A stretch of DNA of 64,000 bases from Fructobacillus parabroussonetiae (lineage in GTDB: Bacteria > Bacillota > Bacilli > Lactobacillales > Lactobacillaceae), in NCBI RefSeq assembly GCF_018437265.1, contig NZ_JAAMFL010000003.1, positions 1 to 64,000 on the forward strand, read 5' to 3'. A program made the translations under genes and the position numbers. Below are positions 55,525 through 62,606 of this stretch, one piece after another. Positions within the stretch are counted from its first letter, which is position 1; every line of letters begins with the position of its first letter. The notes beneath the pieces were generated by a model, which was not told the origin of the DNA, searched no databases, and saw only the letters and a list, made by a program, of their open reading frames with translations.

Positions 55525-56314
55525 TTTATCATCAACCAAGGGACTGCAGCAAATTGACCGCGAGGTGTCTTCTTGGATTCGAACATTGGCGGATGAAACC
55601 AAAAAAGCCCGGGCGGGCCAGGCCCTTCATGTTTCTTATAAAGAAGGTGATAAGCGCAATTTGGTGACCGATTTGGACAAGTCCAACCAGCGAGCGCTCA
55701 TCGAAAAAATTCAGGCTTTCGATCCAACAGCTCACTTTGTTTGTGAAGAAGCGGGTGAGGCACGCGCCGAATCGATGGCTGGTCACGTTTGGTTCGTTGA
55801 TCCGATTGATGGGACCCTAAATTTTGTTTTAGAGGACCGGGATTATGCCATTATGGTGGCTCTGTATGACGATGGGAAGCCCGTCCTCGGTTGGATTTAT
55901 GACGTGCCCGAAGGGCGACTTTTTCATGGGGGAAAGCAAACGGGAGTCTATCTGGATGACCAACCGCTTCAGGTTGTGGCCAACACGGCCTTGGCTGATT
56001 CGGTGGTGATCGTTTCCGGCCGTCGTCTCGTCTTGGGTCAAAAGCCTTATGGCCAGATGGCAAAGGAAGCCCGCGCATTTCGCGTATTCGGCTCAGCGGG
56101 TATTTCATTTACAAGACTTTTGACGGGTTCTGCCCAGGCTTACTTATCCAAGTTATCGCCATGGGATTTAGCGGCTGGTCGCGCCCTGGCGGAAGGGCTT
56201 TCTTATGAAGTAAAAAACCTTGACGGCACTAGCCCGAATATGCTATTATCAAACTCAGTATTAATCGCTACAAGCAGGATACATCGCGAGGTAGTCAAGA
56301 TGGTGAAAGACTAG
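55517..56314 (+). CDS. Inositol monophosphatase family protein
   Basis: A 265-aa lithium-sensitive phosphatase-fold protein. Metal-site motifs: CEEAG near residue 76, WFVDPIDGTLNFV near 95, and SPWDLAAGRALAEG near 214. The family includes inositol-1-phosphatase, fructose-1,6-bisphosphatase and PAP phosphatase activities; the true substrate is undecided. GTG start inside the UPF0223 gene implies coupled translation. Confidence 0.9.
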   Translation: MLDLSSTKGLQQIDREVSSWIRTLADETKKARAGQALHVSYKEGDKRNLVTDLDKSNQRALIEKIQAFDPTAHFVCEEAGEARAESMAGHVWFVDPIDGTLNFVLEDRDYAIMVALYDDGKPVLGWIYDVPEGRLFHGGKQTGVYLDDQPLQVVANTALADSVVIVSGRRLVLGQKPYGQMAKEARAFRVFGSAGISFTRLLTGSAQAYLSKLSPWDLAAGRALAEGLSYEVKNLDGTSPNMLLSNSVLIATSRIHREVVKMVKD

Positions 56315-56336
56315 GGGATAACTCCTAGTCTTTCTT
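56306..56336 (+). terminator. Terminator after the IMPase gene
   Basis: AAAGACTAGGGG / CTCCTAGTCTTT (one G-T pair) with an ATAA loop; the following T-run is short. Confidence 0.7.
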
Positions 56337-56367
56337 GTGAGTAGCAAGGATAAAGGAGCACAAGAAA

Positions 56368-58209
56368 TTGGCAAAACTTCGCGAAGATATTCGTAACATC
56401 GCTATCATCGCCCACGTCGATCACGGAAAGACGACGTTGGTGAACGAAATGTTGAAGCAGTCCGACACCATGGACGCCCGTAAGGAACAATCATTGGGTG
56501 ACCGTGCAATGGACACGAACGACATCGAAAAGGAACGTGGAATCACGATCCTTTCTAAGAACACGGCTGTCCGTGTTGGCGACAAGCAAATCAACATCCT
56601 GGATACCCCAGGTCACGCCGACTTCGGTGGAGAAGTTGAACGTATCATGGGAATGGTTGACGGTGTTCTCTTGGTTGTCGATGCCTTTGAAGGTACGATG
56701 CCACAGACTCGTTTTGTTTTGAAGAAGGCCTTCGAACAACACTTGACACCAATCGTTATCGTCAACAAGGTGGACCGTCCGGGTGCCCGTCCTTCAGAAG
56801 TTGTGGACGAAGTCTTGGACTTGTTCATCGAATTGGGTGCGGATGAAGATGACTTGGACTTCCCAGTGATCTTTGCCTCAGCCATGAACGGAACGACTTC
56901 ATTGGATCCTGAAATTGACACGCAAGAACACACGATGAAGCCAATCTTTGATACGGTCTTCGAAACGATTCCTGCACCTGTTGATAACTCAGACGAACCT
57001 TTGCAGTTCCAAGTGGCAATGTTGGATTACAACGACTTTGTTGGTCGTATTGGAATCGGACGTGTTCAGCGTGGAACGATCAAGGTCGGCGATAACGTGA
57101 CCGTGATGAAGTTGGATGGTACGACCCAAGACTTCCGCGTTACGAAGTTGGCTGGTTTCATTGGTTTGGATCAAGTTGAAATCCAAGAAGCCAAGGCCGG
57201 TGATTTGATTGCCGTTTCTGGAATGGAAGACATCAACGTTGGTGAAACGGTTGTTGATCCTGCTCACCCAGACGCCTTGCCATTGCTTCGTATTGACGAA
57301 CCAACGTTGCAAATGACTTTCCGTCAAAATGACAGCCCCTTTGCTGGTCGTGAAGGTAAGTTCGTGACGGCGCGTCAAATCGAAGACCGCTTGCACCGCG
57401 AATTGCACACGGACGTTTCGCTCCGTGTTGAAGATTTGCCAAAGGCTGGTACTTGGTTGGTATCTGGTCGTGGTGAATTGCACTTGTCAATCTTGATTGA
57501 AAACATGCGTCGTGAAGGCTTCGAATTGCAAGCTTCACGTCCACAGGTTATCTTTCGAGACATCGATGGTGTGACGTCAGAACCATACGAATCCGTACAA
57601 ATTGATACGCCTGATGAATATTCATCATCTGTTATCGACTCATTGAACCAACGTAAGGGTGAAATGCAAAACATGGAATCCGTTGGTAACGGTCAAACTC
57701 GTTTGACTTACATGGCGCCTTCACGTGGTTTGATTGGTTACGCAACTGAATTTATGACGGCAACACACGGTTATGGTATCTATAACCACACGTATGCAGA
57801 ATACCGTCCAATGGTTAAGAATTGGGAACCAGGCCGTCGTAACGGTGCCTTGGTTTCAATTAACCAAGGACAAACGACCAACTACGCCATCATGGGTGTT
57901 GAAGATCGTGGCCAAATGTTCGTTGGTGCCGGTGTTGATGTTTATGAAGGTATGGTCGTGGGTATGAACGCCCGTGATAACGATATCTCCGTTAACGTTA
58001 CGAAGATGAAGCCACAGTCTAACGTTCGTTCATCGAACAAGGACCAAACGGCCTCAATCAAGACACCACGCGACATGAACTTGGAAGCATCGCTTGAATT
58101 CTTGAACGATGACGAATACGTCGAAGTAACGCCTGAAAATGTTCGAATCCGTAAGGAAATTTTGAACACTGGTGAGCGTGAAAAGGCTGCCAAGCGCAAG
58201 AAGAAGTAA
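56368..58209 (+). CDS. typA: Ribosome-associated GTPase TypA/BipA
   Basis: TypA assists ribosome assembly under stress. TTG start behind TAAAGGAG. The 613-aa product has the GTPase motifs [26 protein letters not shown] and NKVD, then EF-G-like domains and the BipA-specific C-terminal domain with RSSNKDQTASIKTPRDMNL. Codon bias is strong. Standing alone before tRNA-Ser. Confidence 0.97.
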   Translation: MAKLREDIRNIAIIAHVDHGKTTLVNEMLKQSDTMDARKEQSLGDRAMDTNDIEKERGITILSKNTAVRVGDKQINILDTPGHADFGGEVERIMGMVDGVLLVVDAFEGTMPQTRFVLKKAFEQHLTPIVIVNKVDRPGARPSEVVDEVLDLFIELGADEDDLDFPVIFASAMNGTTSLDPEIDTQEHTMKPIFDTVFETIPAPVDNSDEPLQFQVAMLDYNDFVGRIGIGRVQRGTIKVGDNVTVMKLDGTTQDFRVTKLAGFIGLDQVEIQEAKAGDLIAVSGMEDINVGETVVDPAHPDALPLLRIDEPTLQMTFRQNDSPFAGREGKFVTARQIEDRLHRELHTDVSLRVEDLPKAGTWLVSGRGELHLSILIENMRREGFELQASRPQVIFRDIDGVTSEPYESVQIDTPDEYSSSVIDSLNQRKGEMQNMESVGNGQTRLTYMAPSRGLIGYATEFMTATHGYGIYNHTYAEYRPMVKNWEPGRRNGALVSINQGQTTNYAIMGVEDRGQMFVGAGVDVYEGMVVGMNARDNDISVNVTKMKPQSNVRSSNKDQTASIKTPRDMNLEASLEFLNDDEYVEVTPENVRIRKEILNTGEREKAAKRKKK

Positions 58210-58216
58210 CTAAATC

Positions 58217-58246
58217 TTGTTCGCCCTGGATTATTCATGATATAAT
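58217..58246 (+). promoter_or_regulatory. tRNA-Ser promoter
   Basis: TTGTTC, 18-base spacer, TGA-TATAAT (extended). It is framed by the inverted repeat CGCCCT (58222-58227) / AGGGCG (58250-58255). Confidence 0.65.
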
Positions 58247-58261
58247 CTTAGGGCGGTTAAT

Positions 58262-58351
58262 GGAGATATGGCACAATCTGGTACTGCAGCGGACTCGAAA
58301 TCCGTCGAGCCGTCGTATGGCGGTGTGCGGGTTCAAATCCCGCTATCTCCT
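58262..58351 (+). tRNA. tRNA-Ser (anticodon CGA)
   Basis: A class II tRNA. Acceptor GGAGATA (58262-58268) pairs with TATCTCC (58344-58350). Anticodon stem GCGGA/TCCGT holds loop CTCGAAA with anticodon CGA at 58296-58298. A 6-bp variable arm (58309-58324) and T arm GCGGG-TTCAAAT-CCCGC follow. CCA is not encoded. The discriminator base is T, where tRNA-Ser normally has G. Confidence 0.93.
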
Positions 58352-58365
58352 TGAGACATTTCAAG

Positions 58366-58409
58366 AGAGGTCAAGAGGGCTCAAAAAGCCTGGTCTTGAC
58401 CTCTTTTTG
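58366..58409 (+). terminator. tRNA-Ser terminator
   Basis: Eleven-bp stem AGAGGTCAAGA / TCTTGACCTCT with inner GGCT/AGCC, then T5-G-T6. Confidence 0.88.
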
Positions 58410-58445
58410 TTTTTTAGGGTTGCTATGAATTGCTATAGATTGCAA

Positions 58446-58542
58446 GCAAAATAACACATTTTTAACACATTTTTTTATAGCGGGGATGCTATCGAGGACG
58501 GCCTTTGTGCCGTCTTTTATTTTGCAAAATAACACATTTTTA
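58446..58542 (+). repeat. 19-bp direct repeats containing an 11-bp motif
   Basis: GCAAAATAACACATTTTTA occurs at 58446-58464 and again at 58524-58542. The core AACACATTTTT occurs at 58453, 58464 and 58531, the first two in tandem. They lie just past the tRNA gene, where integrase arm sites of integrated elements often lie. Confidence 0.7.
58495..58522 (+). terminator. Small terminator in the accessory segment
   Basis: GACGGC / GCCGTC with a 6-base loop and TTTTATTTT, between the two 19-bp repeats. Confidence 0.6.
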
Positions 58543-58626
58543 GCACAAATACGCCGAATTTGAGTTGAACCTGTATCTGCGGTACTGATTTGGTACTTTA
58601 GTATCTAACAAAGACAATCAAGAAAG

Positions 58627-58771
58627 TCTGCCAGTTGTGGCAGAAAATGAATCATCCCCAAATTGTCCAGTAGTGGACAACTAACAACTACGTCTGTTAT
58701 ATTTGCGGTGTGTTTACATCCACAAACCTACAGACCTCCGTGTTTTCAAACACGCTGGTGCACCGAACCAG
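58627..58771 (+). repeat. Cluster of five inverted repeats
   Basis: In order: TCTGCC-AGTTGT-GGCAGA (58627-58644), TTGTCC-AGTAGT-GGACAA (58663-58680), GTCTGT..ACAGAC (58692-58735), CGTGTT-TTCA-AACACG (58739-58754), CTGGT..ACCAG (58755-58771). The first two share the core CCAGT(T/A)GTGG and are 36 bases apart. No coding frame explains them. Confidence 0.6.
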
Positions 58772-58789
58772 TGCGTCAGATAAGTCCTG

Positions 58790-58795
58790 TATAAT
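58790..58795 (+). promoter_or_regulatory. -10 box before the orphan gene
   Basis: Perfect TATAAT, 28 bases before ATG 58824, directly after the hairpin cluster. The -35 is poor and would overlap the last hairpin. Confidence 0.45.
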
Positions 58796-58823
58796 TGTCT
58801 TAAAAGTCTTTGTGGGGGATGAC

Positions 58824-59174
58824 ATGAACAAAAGGGAAATACTCCGAGAATACTTTACCGGTTGCAATGGCTGGACGTTGGAGAACATCGAACAATTAAA
58901 ACGGGCAGGCTTTAATAATCGTTTTGCAGAAGAGAACTGTAACTTGTGGGAAGAAATACATCGGACGCTTGACCCGTATGTGGCCACTCTACCCTCTGAA
59001 ATCGTACAAATGCAACACGACCACTACAAGTACCGTAAACCTTTTGGCGAGTATTACAACATAGTAGCGCCTACGGCCGTGATACAAGAGGTCAACAACG
59101 AGCTGAACAGGTTGGCCAAGTCGATCAAGTTATCAGAAAGAGCCAAGGGCGGTAAATTGATTATGATGAAGTAA
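58824..59174 (+). CDS. Orphan protein of unknown function
   Basis: A 116-aa protein starting behind GTGGGGGATGAC. A longer frame reaching to 58710 would run through the hairpin cluster and is unlikely. It opens MNKREILREYFTGCNGW, is rich in Asn and Glu in the middle (NNRFAEENCNLWEEIHRTL) and ends basic (RAKGGKLIMMK). It has no membrane segment. I do not recognise it; its place in an accessory segment suggests a gene from an integrated element. Confidence 0.65.
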   Translation: MNKREILREYFTGCNGWTLENIEQLKRAGFNNRFAEENCNLWEEIHRTLDPYVATLPSEIVQMQHDHYKYRKPFGEYYNIVAPTAVIQEVNNELNRLAKSIKLSERAKGGKLIMMK

Positions 59175-59415
59175 TACTAGAGGCAACAAACCTTAAATAA
59201 ATACGCCATATAAAGCCCGTATAGGCTTTTTAATTTGTTCTAGTATGATTGGACGTAAATAGTTAAAAAAGTCTGTAATAGCGCGTAAATATATACGCTA
59301 TGGAAAGGATTAGTCGGTAGGTGTTTTATTTATTAAGATTAACAAAATTCTATTGCTTTGATATTCTGAAAACTATACGATTAGCTAAGGTAACAGGAAT
59401 CTAGGAGTGTAATAA
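59175..59415. other. Non-coding stretch before the restriction genes
   Basis: AT-rich, no supported gene. Besides the terminator it holds a palindrome ATAGCG..CGCTAT (59278-59301). An AGGAG at 59403-59407 serves the hsdS remnant that follows. Confidence 0.5.
59212..59231 (+). terminator. Terminator after the orphan gene
   Basis: AAAGCC / GGCTTT with a CGTATA loop and T-run. Confidence 0.6.
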
Positions 59416-59606
59416 ATGAATGAGAATACACCAGCAATAAGATTTAAAGGATTTACTGACGATTTGCAATCAGGATTATGGTGAAAAAAAGGTGACGAAA
59501 AAAACAACCTGAACCTAGAAGCAAGGTGGATTGACAACTTAAACCCAACAAATAGTAGCGTTTTGGTAAATCGTTCCAAATAAAAAAAGAAAAGAAGAGC
59601 AGATAA
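59416..59606 (+). pseudogene. 5' remnant of a type I specificity gene (hsdS)
   Basis: Starting behind CTAGGAGTG, the frame reads MNENTPAIRFKGFTDD, the standard opening of lactic acid bacterial HsdS proteins. It then departs (LQSGLW) and stops at 59482. The same frame goes on to ...NLEARWIDNLNPTNSS and a second stop before hsdR. It looks like a leftover after recombination or deletion in hsdS. The working hsdS is probably beyond the right edge. Confidence 0.65.
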
Positions 59607-62579
59607 ATGGCGGAAGATAAATTTGAACAAGCTGTGATTGAAAAACTACAGAGTGAAGGCTGGGACTACCTGAAAGAATATTCTGGTGTACCGGCTGATC
59701 GACTATATGACCACTGGCGAGATATTCTGAATGCCAACAATCGTAAACGACTAGAAGACACCCCATTATCTGATAATGAGTTTGAACAAGTGAAGTTGGA
59801 ACTGGCAAAAAATAAAACGCCGTATGATGCACAACTCATGTTGGCGGGTGCGGGTGGTGTTGGAACCGTCCCATTGAATCGTGATGATGGCACACAGCTG
59901 GAACTCGAGATTTTCTATGGTGATGAAGTGGCTGGTGGACATTCACGTTATGAAGTCGTTAACCAAATTACGTTCACGGATTTAGCAACTAGTCTAAGTT
60001 CTAAGCGCCGGATTGATATTATGTTGCTGATTAATGGGCTACCGGTTGCTCATATTGAAGAAAAAGATGAGTCCTTGCAAAACCAATGGAATGCGTTTGA
60101 ACAGTTCCAAAAGTATGACGGTGACGGTATGTACACGGGACTCTTTTCTTTTGTGCAAGTCCAGTTTGTTCTATCACAAAATTCAGCGCACTATTTTGCA
60201 AGACCAAAGAATAGTGACTTTTACAACCGTGATTTTGTCTTTGGCTGGCGTGATGACGCGGGTCAGGATGTCACGAATACAATGACCTTTATTCATGGGG
60301 TGATGGGTATTCCAGCTTTACACCGCTTAGTAACCGTGAATATGATTCCAGATGCAGCCAACGATAATTTAATGGTCATGCGCTCATATCAAATTCAAGC
60401 AACCCGTCAAATTTTAGATCGTATGCGTGAAATGGATCAAAATGACTTAGTTGAAAAAGAAGGGGGCTATGTCTGGCACACCACTGGTTCTGGTAAAACG
60501 GTCACATCATTTAAAGTGGCGCAACTACTTGCTTCACGACCTAGGGTTGAAAATGTTTTGTTTATTGTGGATCGGGTTGACTTAGTTAATCAGACCTATG
60601 AGAATTTTAAATCCTTTGCCTATAAGACCTTTGAAAATCGGATTCAAGTGGTGAATGGGAGTGAACTAAAGCGTGCTCTTAAGCACGATAACACGGCCCA
60701 TATCTATTTGATTACGGTACAAGGCTTGGATAAGGCCATTAAATCAGGTCTAGCCTCTAATAAGCGGATGGTTATTTTAATGGATGAGGCCCACCGATCA
60801 GCCAGTGGTGATGCCGTCAGCCGAATTAAACAGGCCTTACCGAAAACCACTTGGTTTGGGTTTACAGGGACGCCTAATTTTTATAGCGACGAAGTACATG
60901 ACGTGAAAACCTCTAAGGATGTTTCAACTTATGATATTTTTGGGCCGCGTTTACACCGTTATACGATCAAGGACGCTATCGGTGACGGTAACGTGCTTGG
61001 CTTTGATGTGACCTATTATGAGACTGATTTTGAACACAATATGGATAGTGATTTAACGGAAAAGGAACTGGAAAAAGAAGTGTATGCCAGCCTGCCATTC
61101 CGAAAAGCTGTTGTGGAAGATATTCAGCGTAATTGGGCTACGAATGCTAGCGGACCGATTAACATGGGGGTCCGTGAGCCGAATCAATTCCAAGGTATGT
61201 TAGCCGTATCAGGTAAGCAAGCCGTTGCTTCTTATTACAGTCTCTTTAAGCAACTAGCCCCTGAATTACGGGTCGCTATGACGTATTCTCGCGATGAAGC
61301 CAATGGAACGGGGGCGTCAGACTTACAAGCTGCTTTAAAGCAAGCGATGCAAGACTATATGGATCGCTACCAAACCCGCAATTTCTTAGAGGACAAGGAC
61401 CCACAACGGGCGTACCTCAATGATATGACCAAGCGCATTGCCCGTAAGAAACCTTATAACAAGGGTAATGATGCCGATCGATTGGACTTGATTATTGTGT
61501 CAGATCAATTATTAACGGGCTTTGATTCAAAATTCGTTAATATCATCTACATGGATAAGATTTTGGGTGAAGGGCCCCTGATTCAAGCAATGTCACGAAC
61601 TAACCGGACGATTGATAAGACAGCTAAACCGCATGGAAAAGTGCGTTTTTATCGTCAGGGTGCGGTGATGGAAGAAAAAGTCAAGGATGCGTTGGTTATC
61701 TATACCAAAGGGGGCAATGATACCTTAGCGGATGCGGGTAATACCCCGGATGATCAGGAACAAAAAGAGTTGTTTGATGACGGAATTTTGGCGCCTAAGG
61801 CCGCTGATAAAATTATCGACTTGAACCCTCAAATCAAGCGTTTGCAGCAGTTAGCAGGCGATGATTTTTCACAGATGCCACGTTCTGAAAAGGAACAAGT
61901 CGAGTTTGCCGTGACAGCGGCACAAGTCAACTCGCAAGTCCAACAGCTAGTGCAACAAGGGTACGTTTTGGGAAACACTGTTGATGGACCGGATGGACCT
62001 ATTACACTAGGCATTGAGAGTGCCACGCAGCTCAGCTCACTGCAGGCGCGCATGAACGATGTCAACGAGGTTTTGCCACCGGACAAGCAAGTTGATTTAA
62101 CGAATATCAAGCTGGTGTTGCAATCATTTGCGAATGAAATTATTGATTACGATAAACTAGTCGATTTATTGAATGCGTATATGGATGAAACCAGTGTTAC
62201 CAACCGTGCCGCTGTTGAAGAGCATGTACAGCCCTTAGATCAAGATAATCGTGAAGAGATTGGGCAAGTCTTAGATGGCATTGAGAACGGGGAGTATCAG
62301 GAGCATTTTACGACTGAAACACTCAAGTCAGTCCGTAAGGCGATCCGCACTGCGCAACAAGACTTAAAAATTTACAAGTGGGCAGCCGACCATGATTACA
62401 ATGGGAACGATATTCTAGCAGCTTACGAGCTATACCGCCCTGGCATCGCGTTAGTTGATAACACGGCGCTGAATCAATATTTACAAGACTTAGAGAGTCG
62501 CTTGGACATTGGCTTCTTTGAGCTAGCGGACTTTGAAGAGTCACTACTGAACTACTTTGCTAAAATCACCAAAAAATAA
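59607..62579 (+). CDS. hsdR: Type I restriction enzyme, R subunit
   Basis: HsdR cuts and translocates unmethylated DNA. The 990-aa product has the N-terminal PD-(D/E)xK nuclease (RRIDIMLLINGLPVAHIEEK, about residues 134-153), then SF2 helicase motifs: Walker A TGSGKT near residue 293, DEAHRS near 393, TGTPNF, and the late motif QAMSRTNRT. A helical C-terminal domain follows for binding the methylase. The start lies behind AAGAAGAGC. It precedes hsdM by 27 bases. Confidence 0.96.
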   Translation: MAEDKFEQAVIEKLQSEGWDYLKEYSGVPADRLYDHWRDILNANNRKRLEDTPLSDNEFEQVKLELAKNKTPYDAQLMLAGAGGVGTVPLNRDDGTQLELEIFYGDEVAGGHSRYEVVNQITFTDLATSLSSKRRIDIMLLINGLPVAHIEEKDESLQNQWNAFEQFQKYDGDGMYTGLFSFVQVQFVLSQNSAHYFARPKNSDFYNRDFVFGWRDDAGQDVTNTMTFIHGVMGIPALHRLVTVNMIPDAANDNLMVMRSYQIQATRQILDRMREMDQNDLVEKEGGYVWHTTGSGKTVTSFKVAQLLASRPRVENVLFIVDRVDLVNQTYENFKSFAYKTFENRIQVVNGSELKRALKHDNTAHIYLITVQGLDKAIKSGLASNKRMVILMDEAHRSASGDAVSRIKQALPKTTWFGFTGTPNFYSDEVHDVKTSKDVSTYDIFGPRLHRYTIKDAIGDGNVLGFDVTYYETDFEHNMDSDLTEKELEKEVYASLPFRKAVVEDIQRNWATNASGPINMGVREPNQFQGMLAVSGKQAVASYYSLFKQLAPELRVAMTYSRDEANGTGASDLQAALKQAMQDYMDRYQTRNFLEDKDPQRAYLNDMTKRIARKKPYNKGNDADRLDLIIVSDQLLTGFDSKFVNIIYMDKILGEGPLIQAMSRTNRTIDKTAKPHGKVRFYRQGAVMEEKVKDALVIYTKGGNDTLADAGNTPDDQEQKELFDDGILAPKAADKIIDLNPQIKRLQQLAGDDFSQMPRSEKEQVEFAVTAAQVNSQVQQLVQQGYVLGNTVDGPDGPITLGIESATQLSSLQARMNDVNEVLPPDKQVDLTNIKLVLQSFANEIIDYDKLVDLLNAYMDETSVTNRAAVEEHVQPLDQDNREEIGQVLDGIENGEYQEHFTTETLKSVRKAIRTAQQDLKIYKWAADHDYNGNDILAAYELYRPGIALVDNTALNQYLQDLESRLDIGFFELADFEESLLNYFAKITKK

Positions 62580-62606
62580 ATTATTTATTATAGAAAAGGG
62601 CTAAAC

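Noticed and set aside
58426-58560. CRISPR-like repeats beside tRNA-Ser
   Set aside because: Only two or three AT-rich copies with irregular spacing and no spacer pattern or cas genes.
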